From contig NZ_RAWG01000033.1 of the NCBI RefSeq assembly GCF_003611735.1, positions 1 to 50,255 on the forward strand: DNA of 50,255 bases, read 5' to 3'. Position 1 is the stretch's first letter; the number at the start of each line of letters is the position of its first letter. The notes under the pieces are model-generated. The model saw only the letters and a program-made list of their open reading frames with translations, made no database searches and was not told the origin of the DNA. Both the position numbers and the translations under genes were made by a program. This document shows positions 16,396 through 25,700 of the stretch, piece by piece. Source of the stretch: Corallococcus sicarius (GTDB lineage: Bacteria; Myxococcota; Myxococcia; Myxococcales; Myxococcaceae).

Positions 16396-17309
16396 CGTTT
16401 GCATCCCGTTACGACGATCTTGAAGGTGGGCTCCTGTTTGAGCAGCGCGAGTCTGTGCGCGTCGGTGCTTACGCCTACAACGAAGTCATATCCACAGGCC
16501 AGCGCAGCGTCGCGCTCCTTAGCCAATTGCACAATTTCCTTCTCAATTTCCTGCTCCCGGATAAAGCCATTATATGTGTCAAAGCGATGGGTCTTGATCT
16601 CCCACAACACGCGCACGCCGACTTGCAGCGCATCGAACCGTATTCCGTTCACGAGCACGTCCATGCCGGGGTAGCGGTTCGGCGGGAACTTATCGGCGCA
16701 CTCGTTATGCGGGACATCCTCGCCCGCGTGGGGCACCGGAACAGGTTCGCAACTGGCGCGCCCCGTTCGGTCCACGGGCACAGGTGGCACAGGGGGCTGC
16801 CAGTCCTGCCCCGCTGGCTCGGGCTTCAACTTGGGCTTGCGTTGCGCTTCAGCTTCCCGGGATGCCACCTTCGTTCCTCGTGAAGTCCCTGCTTCCTCGG
16901 GGGAGGCGTGCCGCAGCTCATACGCGTCCAGCGCCTCCTTGATGGCGACGCCGACCACCACCACGCCCAGGACGACCACCGCGCCCACGGCAATCTCGGG
17001 AGCCGCCAGCACGCAGAATCCGAGTCCCACGGCAGCGGCGTCAGCGGAGGCGACTGTGCATCTTCCCGTGGTGTCGTGGAACTCGATCCGGTCATGGTCG
17101 AGGGTCCGATAGCACTTCTCCACCAGCAAGGGCCAAGGCTGGGAAGCCTCACGGACGACGCACCGTCCCCCGTCAGTCCATGGCAGCACCGCCGCACGCT
17201 GGAGATTGGCGATCCTCGGGTTCCGGGACGCGCGCTCTGCTGGGCTCGGTGCCGACGTGGCGCAAGCCGAGAGGAAGAGTAGGAGTGCGGCATAGGCGCG
17301 GAGTCGCAT
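16392..17309 (-). CDS. DUF6310 lipoprotein with nuclease-like C-terminal domain, candidate toxin
   Basis: 305 residues from ATG 17309 (AAAGGA 7 bases upstream). Lipobox LFLSAC at the N-terminus, one hydrophobic segment (~107-130, IAVGAVVVLGVVVVGVAIKE), then a Lys/Pro-rich linker (~150-185) and a C-terminal domain (~205-305). That domain contains NGIRFDALQ followed by VLWEIKTHRF, an Asp...Glu-x-Lys pattern like PD-(D/E)xK nucleases, and a downstream helix EQEIEKEIVQLAKERD. I recognise it as DUF6310. A lipoprotein carrying a nuclease-like domain with an overlapping downstream gene suggests a contact-delivered toxin and its immunity protein; this is inference. A degraded copy lies at 5125-5365. 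Confidence 0.7.
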   Translation of the reverse strand: MRLRAYAALLLFLSACATSAPSPAERASRNPRIANLQRAAVLPWTDGGRCVVREASQPWPLLVEKCYRTLDHDRIEFHDTTGRCTVASADAAAVGLGFCVLAAPEIAVGAVVVLGVVVVGVAIKEALDAYELRHASPEEAGTSRGTKVASREAEAQRKPKLKPEPAGQDWQPPVPPVPVDRTGRASCEPVPVPHAGEDVPHNECADKFPPNRYPGMDVLVNGIRFDALQVGVRVLWEIKTHRFDTYNGFIREQEIEKEIVQLAKERDAALACGYDFVVGVSTDAHRLALLKQEPTFKIVVTGCKR

Positions 17310-17461
17310 GGTCACGTCCTTTCAGGCGAGCCAGCGAGCTGCGGGGAAATCCTGGCCGCATGTGGAGTATGCCAGCATCCACGAATACCATGGATACCAT
17401 GAACGCACCGAGGCGCGGCAGCATGGCCCGGAGCGCACCAGCGGTCATGAAGCGCCCACGC

Positions 17462-18334
17462 CTACTTGCGGCTCGCTTCCGCGTACAACACGAACCCATC
17501 GACGGGCATGGGTGCATGGGGGACGAGCGTCTCCACGAGAAAGAGATTGTCGCAGTGCCTGGCGTTCGGCCCGCCCAATACGGTCTTGATGGCCGGCTCC
17601 ACGCACTCTTCAGCGGGAAGAAACGCGCTGCCAGCTTGAGCAAGCCTGCGAATGATGTGCGCGGGATGTACCCGCCACTCATGGCTCTCGGGGTCGATCC
17701 GGCTGCCGATTTGGCCGAGCCATCGCACGAGATCCGCCCGCTGTGACTCAAGAAGCTTGTCGAAGTCCGTCAGGGAGGAGTTGGCACGGGAGGGATAGAG
17801 CCATCCGGTAACACGCGCCTCCGGCATGGCCGACTCTGCCCAGGCGGCCACTGCTGATGGATCGATGATTCGAAATCGTGTCTCCAAACGATCCATCGGC
17901 GGTTCGCTGTTCCAATAGCGTGTTACATCCTGACCAACGAACCCCGAGAGTTCGACGCGCCCACCGGCATCCACCTCCATCAGGAACTCTGGGGTGCTGT
18001 CATAGATGTTGTACTGAAAGGCGGGCACGCCCAGGCGCGAGGAGAGGCGTGCGAGCAGCGGCGGGGTTCCCTGCATCAGGAGTTCAAACGGTGCGGTGCG
18101 CAGGACGGTCCACCCGGGGGCTCCGTGAAAACCCGCCAGGCCCCAACGCTGCACCTCGTCACCGAGCCCGTACTGCATGCGGTCGTGCCGTTCCCGGGTG
18201 CGCGGCTTGGGTGTTGTCAAGCGCCGCCCCCCTTCCACCAACAAGCGTGAGAGCTCTCTCTTTACCCGGGCTGTATCCGCACACTGGATGAAAGCCACGT
18301 TCAGCCACGTTCCCATGAAAGATGAGTCTGCCAC
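17462..18334 (-). CDS. Unknown protein upstream of the DUF6310 gene
   Basis: About 290 residues starting at GTG 18334, or at ATG 18316 (MGTWLNVAFIQCADTARV). It is soluble, with no signal peptide. Distinct segments are TRERHDRMQYGLGDEVQRWG, FQYNIYDSTPEFLMEVD and a C-terminal NLFLVETLVPHAPMPVDGF. It is on the same strand as the DUF6310/DUF5953 pair with a 152-base gap, so it may be co-transcribed. I do not recognise the family; a second immunity-like protein is possible. Confidence 0.6.
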   Translation of the reverse strand: MADSSFMGTWLNVAFIQCADTARVKRELSRLLVEGGRRLTTPKPRTRERHDRMQYGLGDEVQRWGLAGFHGAPGWTVLRTAPFELLMQGTPPLLARLSSRLGVPAFQYNIYDSTPEFLMEVDAGGRVELSGFVGQDVTRYWNSEPPMDRLETRFRIIDPSAVAAWAESAMPEARVTGWLYPSRANSSLTDFDKLLESQRADLVRWLGQIGSRIDPESHEWRVHPAHIIRRLAQAGSAFLPAEECVEPAIKTVLGGPNARHCDNLFLVETLVPHAPMPVDGFVLYAEASRK

Positions 18335-18355
18335 GTGAGGCGATGACGGTCATCG

Positions 18356-18598
18356 GTGGTGCCGACGCTGCTGGAAACGCTCGCGAAGCTCGCTGAGTTC
18401 GTCAACGCTCCGGCCCTCGTGCAGATGCTGTCGGTCCTATTGGAGGCGGAGCCAGGAGCGCTGGGCGACTTCGATGGACTGCGGGACATCGCGGAATACT
18501 CGGCCCTGGTGAACCGGCAGGTGGACGCCGTCGCTTCTCGCCCTGGAACGTTCGAGCCCGGCCGGAGCTACTTCTTCGGCCATCCGGCCCCCGATTGA
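18356..18598 (+). CDS. Short ORF of unknown function
   Basis: 80 codons from GTG. LLETLAKLAEFVNAPALVQM and an ending RSYFFGHPAPD give a natural, helical-looking sequence. There is no clear ribosome site. It starts 22 bases from the divergent gene's GTG and ends just before the TetR operator. It may be a gene remnant. No family is recognised. Confidence 0.35.
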   Translation: MVPTLLETLAKLAEFVNAPALVQMLSVLLEAEPGALGDFDGLRDIAEYSALVNRQVDAVASRPGTFEPGRSYFFGHPAPD

Positions 18599-18607
18599 AA
18601 CCGCGTT

Positions 18608-18641
18608 GACTGGAACGAGATTCTAGAATCATATTCCAGTC
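18608..18641. promoter_or_regulatory. 34-bp palindromic operator before the TetR gene
   Basis: GACTGGAA (18608-18615) and TTCCAGTC (18634-18641) are perfect inverted arms, and GATTCTAGAATC (18619-18630) is a perfect 12-bp palindrome with the same centre (18624.5). Fourteen of 17 base pairs of the dyad match. It touches the start codon of the TetR gene at 18642, so binding there would shut off its own operon. Confidence 0.8.
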
Positions 18642-19262
18642 ATGGAGAAGGAACGTCGAAGCACCGTGGGAGAGCGCAGCCGGCGCGCCATCCTGGATGC
18701 GGCGCTCGAGTGCTTCACGCGCCTGGGGTGGGCGGCGACGACCATCGAGGACATCCGCAAGGTGAGCGGGGCCAGCGTGGGCAGCGTCTACCACCACTTC
18801 GGAGCCAAGGAGGGCATCGCAGTGGCCCTCTACATCGACTGCCTGCGCCAGTATCAGGAGGCGCTGCGCGGGCGACTGGAGCGGGAGCACGACGCGGAAG
18901 CCTTCGTGCGCGCGGTGGTGGTGCATCACATCACCTGGTCGCGCGCCCATCCGGAGGCCGCGCGCTACCTCATCCAGATGCGGCGGGACGAAGCCGTCTC
19001 GGCGGCGGAGCCGGAGGTCCAGGAGGCCACGGGAGACTTCGCGCGCGACGGCTACGCACGGCTGAAGGAATTCGTGAAGGAGGGACAGCTCCTCCGCCTC
19101 CCGACGACGGCGTACATGCCCCTGTTGATGGGGCCCGCGCAGGAATTGCTGCGCTCCTGGGCCAGCGGCCGGGCGGAGCTGAAGACAGGCATCGAGAAGG
19201 TCCTGGCCGACGCCGCCTGGAAGAGCCTGCGGCCCGAGTCACCCTCCGGAAGGTCGTCATGA
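18642..19262 (+). CDS. TetR/AcrR-family repressor
   Basis: 206 residues. The N-terminal HTH (RRAILDAALECFTRLGWAAT, then IEDIRKVSGASVGSVYHHFG) is classical; the C-terminal half is the ligand-binding and dimer region. The start codon directly follows the 34-bp palindrome and no Shine-Dalgarno is visible, so the mRNA may be leaderless or have a very short leader. It overlaps the hydrolase gene by ATGA, so it probably autoregulates an operon of both genes. Confidence 0.9.
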   Translation: MEKERRSTVGERSRRAILDAALECFTRLGWAATTIEDIRKVSGASVGSVYHHFGAKEGIAVALYIDCLRQYQEALRGRLEREHDAEAFVRAVVVHHITWSRAHPEAARYLIQMRRDEAVSAAEPEVQEATGDFARDGYARLKEFVKEGQLLRLPTTAYMPLLMGPAQELLRSWASGRAELKTGIEKVLADAAWKSLRPESPSGRSS

Positions 19263-20170
19263 GCGTCGGCACCGAAGCACCCTCCCCGTCCGGTGTGCGG
19301 GTCGAGGACGTCCAGATTCCCGCCAGGGATGGCCAGCCCCTGGCCGCGACGCTGTACCAGGGGAGCCGCAGCAACGGCGTCGCCGTGCAGATCAACGCGG
19401 GGACGGCCATTCCGCGCAGGTACTACGACGCCTTCGCGCGCCACCTCGCGGACCGGGGCTTTGACGTCATCACCTACGACTACCGGGGCATGGGGGACTC
19501 GCGGATGGAGCCAGCGGCGCTCCGCAAGGCCCGCTTCCAGGACTGGGGCGAGCAGGACGCGCCCGGGGTCACGGACTGGCTCACCGCGCGCTTTGCGTCG
19601 CACCGGCTCGCGGTGGTGGGGCACTCCGCGGGAGGACAGATGCTGGGGCTCGCGGACACCGCGCCGCGGCTCCACGCGGTGCTGTTGATTGCCTCGCAGC
19701 ACGGCTGGTGGAGGTACTGGAGGGGTCGCGACGCGTTGCTGCTGGCGCTCATCTGGAACGTGGTGACGCCCGTGTCGGTGGCGCTGCTGGGTTACTTCCC
19801 GGGGAAGCTCGTCGGCATGGGGAACCTGCCGCCGGGCATTGCAAGCCAATGGGCCCGCTGGTGCCGCAATCCCCACTACGTGTCCGACGACCGGGGCGAA
19901 CCCCTGAGGCCCTACAATGAACGCCTCCGAGCGCCGCTGAGGCTCTACAGCTTCACGGACGACACCTACGCGCCGGAGGCCGCGGTGCAAGGCCTGCTCG
20001 CTTCCTATCCCCAGGCCCCGCGCGAGCACCTGCACCGCACCCCCGCTGAGCTGGGAGTGAAGCGCATCGGCCACTTCGGCTGGTTCCGCCCGACGATGCC
20101 CCGCGCGGCCTGGGACGAGGCGGCGGACTGGCTCGAACGGGCGGCGCTGCGGGAGACCCTCTCCGGTTAG
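19259..20170 (+). CDS. Alpha/beta-hydrolase, cytoplasmic
   Basis: 303 residues starting MSVGTEAPSPSG, with ATG overlapping the TetR stop. It has the alpha/beta-hydrolase core: ITYDYRGMGDSR, nucleophile elbow VVGHSAGG (Ser about 123), an acid in SFTDDTYAPE and the His in RIGHFGWFRP. The family often acts on esters or acyl compounds. Being repressed by its TetR partner suggests it degrades or detoxifies the molecule that the repressor senses. The substrate is unknown. Confidence 0.85.
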   Translation: MSVGTEAPSPSGVRVEDVQIPARDGQPLAATLYQGSRSNGVAVQINAGTAIPRRYYDAFARHLADRGFDVITYDYRGMGDSRMEPAALRKARFQDWGEQDAPGVTDWLTARFASHRLAVVGHSAGGQMLGLADTAPRLHAVLLIASQHGWWRYWRGRDALLLALIWNVVTPVSVALLGYFPGKLVGMGNLPPGIASQWARWCRNPHYVSDDRGEPLRPYNERLRAPLRLYSFTDDTYAPEAAVQGLLASYPQAPREHLHRTPAELGVKRIGHFGWFRPTMPRAAWDEAADWLERAALRETLSG

Positions 20171-20197
20171 CGAGGGTGGTCTAGGGTGCCCCGCACC

Positions 20198-20662
20198 ATG
20201 AAGAAGCTCGACCTCTCCGCCATCCCCTCCCAGGCGGGCAGCAGCTATCCGCCGCCCTTCGACGCGCCCTGCAACGCCCAATCCACCCAGCGGCTGGCAC
20301 GCCACGCGGGGCTGACCGCGTTCGGCGTCAACCTCACCGTCATCGAACCCGGGGCCTGGTCCAGCCAGCGTCACTGGCACAGCCACGACGACGAGTTCGT
20401 CTGGGTGATGGAGGGCGCACTGACGCTGGTCACCAACGCCGGCGAAGAGGTGCTGCGCGCGGGTGACTGTGTTGCCTTCAAGCGCGGCGACCCGGATGGC
20501 CACCACCTCATCAACAAGTCCGGACGCCCGGCGAAGGTGCTCGAGGTCGGCAACTCCGCCCCGGAGGATCGCTGCGAGTATCCGGACATCGACCTGCTCT
20601 CCATCCGAAGCGAGCCCGGATACACCCACCGTGATGGAACGCCCTATCCGGGGAAGAAGTAG
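20198..20662 (+). CDS. Single-domain cupin protein
   Basis: 154 residues from ATG 20198 (a GTG 12 bases earlier is also in frame). The two cupin motifs are visible: SQRHWHSHDDEFVWVMEGAL (His-x-His...Glu metal site, motif 1) and AGDCVAFKRGDPDGHHLIN (motif 2 with its His). Such proteins bind a metal and often a sugar or small organic ligand. It lies 27 bases after the hydrolase stop on the same strand and may be the last gene of that operon. Confidence 0.85.
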   Translation: MKKLDLSAIPSQAGSSYPPPFDAPCNAQSTQRLARHAGLTAFGVNLTVIEPGAWSSQRHWHSHDDEFVWVMEGALTLVTNAGEEVLRAGDCVAFKRGDPDGHHLINKSGRPAKVLEVGNSAPEDRCEYPDIDLLSIRSEPGYTHRDGTPYPGKK

Positions 20663-20780
20663 GACCGCCGGGAATGGAGGGAAGCCTTCGCTGAGGACCC
20701 TTGTGGCCGATGCAGGGGTTGCCGGGTCTACAAAGAAGCCTGGGTTGTAATTTTACACCTGGGCGCACCGGAGCCCCTCC

Positions 20781-22574
20781 ATGCGCATTCGCCGATTCGT
20801 TTCGCTCGTCCCCCTCCTGCTGCTGGGAAGTGCCTGCGGTACCGAAGTCATTGACGACACGCTGCCGGCCACGCCGGGAGTGCAGGACAGCGCACTGGCG
20901 GCGAAGCCTGCCGCGGGAGAGGGCCTGCGTCGGCTGCAGGCGCAGCGTCCCGAGTTCTTCCGTGGCGCGGGCGAGGTGTCCTCCCGCCGGGTGCTGATGG
21001 ACTCGCAGGGCAAGGCGCATGAGCGCGTGTCGCAGAGCTTCAAGGGCGTCCCCGTCTTTGGCGCCGCGGCCATCATCCACCTGGGCCAGGACGGCGCCGT
21101 CGCCAGCGTGACGGACCGGCTGGTCCGCGACCTCAAGGTGGACACCACGCCCCGCCTCAAGGTGGACGAGGCCGTGAAGCTTGCCATTGCCGCGCTGGAG
21201 TCCGGCAGCACGGTGGTGGGTGCGCCCCGGGCGGACCTGCAGATCCTCGCGGACAGCCAGCACACGCGCCTGACGTGGCGGGTGCAACTGGAGACGGTGA
21301 AGGCGGACGGCGAGCCCTCGCTGCCGAACCTCTTCATCGACGCGCACTCGGGCGACGCCGTCCAGCAGTTCGACAACCTCCAGACGAGCCGCAACCGGAA
21401 GACGTACACGGCGAACAACCGCACGACGCTCCCTGGCACGCTGGTGCGCGGCGAGGGCCAGGCGCCCTCGAGCGACGCCATCGCGAACCAGGCCCACGAC
21501 AACGCGGGCTTCACGTATGACTTCTACGCCAACGTGTTCGGGCGTGACAGCTACGACGGGCTGGGGACGAACCTCATCTCGACGGTGCACTACAGCAAGA
21601 ACTACGTGAACGCGTTCTGGAACGGGACGCAGATGGTCTACGGCGACGGCGACGGCGTGCAGTCCACCGCGCTGACCGTGCTGGACATCGTGGGCCATGA
21701 GCTCACGCACGCCGTCACCGACACGTCGTCGGAGCTCATCTACGCCAACGAGTCGGGCGCGCTCAACGAGGCCATGTCCGACGTCTTCGGCGCGGCCATC
21801 GAGGCCTACCGGGATGGCGCCGTCAGCGCCAACACCTGGAAGGTGGGCGAGGAGTGCTGGACGCCCGGCACGGCTGGCGACGCCCTTCGTTACATGAACG
21901 ACCCGGCCATCGCGGGGGACTACGACTTCTACCCCACGCGCTACACGGGCACCTCCGACAGCGGCGGCGTGCACTGGAACTCCGGCATCGCGAACCTGGC
22001 CTTCCACCTGATGGTCTCCGGCGGAACGCACCCGCGCGGCAAGACGACCACTGTCGTGACGGCGCTGGACCCGGTCAGCCGCTACAACAGCATCATGAAG
22101 GGCGCGGCCATCTTCTACCGCGCGAACACCGTCTACCTGACGCCGGGCAGCACCTTCTCCGACGCGCGCAACGCCACGGCGCAGGCCGCGACGGACCTGT
22201 ACGGGGCCAGCGCCGCCGCGTCCGTCAACGAGGCGTGGACCGCGGTGGGTGTCGCCGCCCCGCCGACGTGGACCGTCATCACCACGCTGAGCAACGTGGG
22301 TGGCAGCCGCAACAGCAACACGAACCTCAGCTACGTCACGCCGGCGGGCGCGGCGGCGATGAAGTTCGAGCTCTCCGGCGGCACGGGTGACGCGGACCTG
22401 TACGTGAAGTTCGGCAGCGCGCCCACCACCACGAGCTACGACTGCCGCTCGGCGGGCGCCACCAGCGACGAGTCCTGCACCCTCAGCCCGGCGAAGCAGG
22501 GCACGTACTACGTGCTGATCAAGGGCTACACGGCCTACTCCGGCACGACCTTCAAGGTCAGCTCCGGCCAGTAA
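20781..22574 (+). CDS. Thermolysin-type (M4) metalloprotease lipoprotein with PPC domain
   Basis: 597 residues. Signal peptide with lipobox LLGSAC, an FTP-type propeptide (~45-200, HERVSQSFKGVPVFGAAAII), then the M4 domain with zinc motif GHELTHAV, the second zinc ligand in GALNEAMSDVFG and the active-site His in SGGVHWNSGIAN. All catalytic residues are present. The C-terminal ~85 residues are a pre-peptidase PPC domain (KFELSGGTGDADLYVKFG, YDCRSAG) normally removed on secretion. A strong terminator follows. Likely an extracellular predatory or nutrient protease. Confidence 0.92.
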   Translation: MRIRRFVSLVPLLLLGSACGTEVIDDTLPATPGVQDSALAAKPAAGEGLRRLQAQRPEFFRGAGEVSSRRVLMDSQGKAHERVSQSFKGVPVFGAAAIIHLGQDGAVASVTDRLVRDLKVDTTPRLKVDEAVKLAIAALESGSTVVGAPRADLQILADSQHTRLTWRVQLETVKADGEPSLPNLFIDAHSGDAVQQFDNLQTSRNRKTYTANNRTTLPGTLVRGEGQAPSSDAIANQAHDNAGFTYDFYANVFGRDSYDGLGTNLISTVHYSKNYVNAFWNGTQMVYGDGDGVQSTALTVLDIVGHELTHAVTDTSSELIYANESGALNEAMSDVFGAAIEAYRDGAVSANTWKVGEECWTPGTAGDALRYMNDPAIAGDYDFYPTRYTGTSDSGGVHWNSGIANLAFHLMVSGGTHPRGKTTTVVTALDPVSRYNSIMKGAAIFYRANTVYLTPGSTFSDARNATAQAATDLYGASAAASVNEAWTAVGVAAPPTWTVITTLSNVGGSRNSNTNLSYVTPAGAAAMKFELSGGTGDADLYVKFGSAPTTTSYDCRSAGATSDESCTLSPAKQGTYYVLIKGYTAYSGTTFKVSSGQ

Positions 22575-22598
22575 TCCACGGGCTTGCTGTCCCCTCCC

Positions 22599-22642
22599 AC
22601 CGGCGCGGTCGCCATACCCAGGCGGCCGCGCCGGTTTCTTTT
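22599..22642 (+). terminator. Rho-independent terminator after the M4 protease gene
   Basis: ACCGGCGCGG (22599-22608) pairs perfectly with CCGCGCCGGT (22626-22635), followed by TTCTTTT (22636-22642). It separates the protease gene from the restriction-modification operon. Confidence 0.85.
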
Positions 22643-22703
22643 CGTGCTGCCGGGGGCAGGCCCGGAACACCGTCAGCGCGGCAACGGGTTATCCTGATGC
22701 GCG

Positions 22704-25700
22704 ATGGCCTCCCCGACATCTCCGAACTTCCAGTTTCTGCTGGCCCATGACCCGCTCCTGGTCGCGCTGGGCGCACAGGCCGAGCGACTCTTCGCTGACG
22801 ACCCTGTCACCTGCCTGATGAAGCTGCGTCAGTGGGGCGAAGTGTTGGCCCAGCACGCTGCGGCCAGCATGGGCGTTACCGTGAAGGACCGGACGCCCCA
22901 GTTTCAGCTCATCGAGCAGCTCGCGACGCCACCGCGCGGAATCCTCACACCAGACCTGCAGCGCCTCTTCCATGGCCTGCGGGAAACGGGAAACCGTGCC
23001 ACCCACGAGGCGCAGGGCACCCACAGCGAGGCGCTCCACCAGCTCAAGATGGCCCGGAACATCGCCATCTGGTTCCACCGCGCGTTCGGACGGAAGGACT
23101 TCGAACCGGGCCCGTTCATTCCTCCACCGGATCCGACCAAGGAGAGCGCGGCGCTGAAGGCCGAGCTGGAACGACTGCGGCAGGCGCTGGAAGATGCGCA
23201 CCTCTCCCACGAAGCGACCCAGGCTGCGGCGAAGGAGGCTGAGCGGGCGCGGCTGGCTGCCGAGGAGCGCGCGGCCCTCGACGCGAGCGAGCGTGCCGTG
23301 TGGCAGGAGCTGGCCGAAGACGCGGAGCGCAAGCTCGCGGGGGAACTCGCCGCCCTGCGTGCCAGGGCAGAGGCCCAACCGGCCGCGCAGCTCCAGTTGC
23401 TTGCCACCCAGGCCCTGCGGGCCGGAGACAAGCTGGAGCTGGACGAGGCGGACACGCGTCACCTCATTGACGCGCAGCTTCGCGCGGCGGGATGGGAGGT
23501 GGATTCGCAAGCGCTCACCTACGAGCGCGGCGCCCGACCGCAGCCGGGAAAGCACCGGGCCATCGCCGAGTGGCCCACGACCGACGGCCGTGCCGACTAC
23601 GTTCTCTTCGTCGGGCTGGAGGCCATTGGTGTGGTGGAGGCCAAGCGCCAGAGCAAGGACGTGCCCGGCGCCATCACCCAGGCAAAGCGCTACAGCCGTG
23701 GCTTCACCGTGCGTGGCGACGAGACGCTTCCGGGCGGCCCCTGGAACGAGTACCGCGTGCCCTTCCTCTTCGCCACCAATGGGAGGGCGTACCTGGAGCA
23801 GCTGAAGACGAAGAGCGGTATCTGGTTCCAGGACGTGCGCCGCCCTACGAATCATCCGCGCGCGCTGGTGGGCTGGCACACCCCAGAGGGGTTGCGCGAT
23901 CTCCTGCGGCAGGACGTGGACGCGGCACAGAAGGCCCTTCGCACCGAGCCCGTAGACCTGCCAGGCCTGCGCGACTACCAGGTCAATGCTATCCGCGCCG
24001 TGGAGTCCGCGCTGGAGGATGGCCGGCGCCACTGCCTGCTGGCCATGGCCACGGGCACGGGCAAGACGCGCACACTCATCGGGCTCATCTACCGGCTGGT
24101 GAAGGCGGGCCGCTTCCGCCGCGTCCTCTTCCTGGTGGACCGCACCGCCCTTGGCGTACAGGCGACGGACGCTTTCAAGTCGAGCCGCGTGGATGGCATG
24201 AAGACGTTCGAGGACATCTACGACATCAAGGAACTGGGAGACCTGAAGCCCGAACCGGAGACGAAGCTGCACGTCTCCACGGTTCAGGGCATGGTGCGCC
24301 GCGTCCTCGAGACGCCGTCCGACGCGGAGCGGCCTGCCGTTTCCGACTACGACTGCATCGTCGTGGACGAGTGCCACCGCGGATACACGCTGGACAAGGA
24401 CATGTCCGACGCGGAGCTATCCTTCCGAAGTGAGGACGAATACCTCAGCGCGTACCGCCGCGTGCTCGACTACTTCGACGCGGTGAAGATTGGCCTCACG
24501 GCCACGCCCGCGCTGCACACCACCCAGATCTTCGGCGCGCCGGTATACCAGTACAGCTACCGAGAGGCCGTCATCGACGGGTGGCTGGTGGACCACGGCC
24601 CGCCCACCCGCATCGATACAGAGCTGAGCACCCAGGGCATCAAGTGGGGGGCCGGAGAGAAGGTGTCCACACTTGACACGTCCACGCAGCAACTGGACCT
24701 CATCACCCTGCCGGACGAGCTGAGATTCGACGTGGACGCCTTCAACACCCGCGTCCTCACAGAGAGTTTCAACCGCGAGGTGGCCGGGGCCCTGGCCAAG
24801 GAGATCGACCCGACGCTGGAGGGCAAGACGCTCGTCTTCTGCGCCACGGACAACCATGCGGACATGGTGGTGGACCTGCTCAAGAAGGCGTTCGACGTGC
24901 GGTACGGCGAGTTGCACGACGACACGGTGATGAAGATCACGGGCAGCGTGGACCGCCGGCTGGATTGCATCCGGCACTTCCGTAATGAGCGCCTGCCCAG
25001 CGTGGTGGTGACGGTGGACCTGCTGACGACGGGCATCGACGTACCGCCCATCGCGAACCTCGTGTTCCTGCGGCGGGTAAAAAGCCGCATCCTCTACGAG
25101 CAGATGCTCGGCCGGGCCACGCGCCTGTGCACCTACCGTGATGGCACGGTGAAGGAGCTCTTCCGCATCTTCGACGCGGTGGACCTCTACAAGCTGCTGG
25201 AGCCCGTCACGTCGATGAAGCCGGTGGTGAAGGACCCGCTCATCCCCTTCTCGCAGCTCGTGCAGGAGCTGCAGGCGCTGCCGGATGGCGAGGCTCGGCA
25301 GGTGGTGCTCGAACAGCTCTTGGCGAAGCTCCAGCGCAAGAAGAATGCGCTCGTTGGGAAGAATGCGGAGCCCTTCGAGGCGGCTGCGGGAGAGCCCGCG
25401 GCCAGAGCGGTGACCCGACTGAAGGGGTGCACGACGGCGGAAGCCGCAGCTTGGTTCGCGGCGCACCCTCGAGTCACGGAGCTGCTGGACCGGGTGAGCG
25501 GCCTGGGCCCGAAGGTGTACGTGTCTGCTCACGAAGACGCGCTATTGGGTCTCACGCAGGGGTACGGCCCCGGGCGACAGCGGCCCCAGGACTACCTGGA
25601 CGCCTTCGAGCGGTTCGTCCGGGAGAACCTGAACCGATTGCCGGCACTGGCGGTGGTGGCACAGCGCCCGAGAGAGCTGACGCGGGAAGCGCTCAAGGCA

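Noticed and set aside
22689-24377. 562-codon open frame on the minus strand inside hsdR
   Set aside because: It is antisense to clear helicase and nuclease motifs, is His/Arg/Leu-rich and has no recognisable domain; high-GC DNA gives such shadows.
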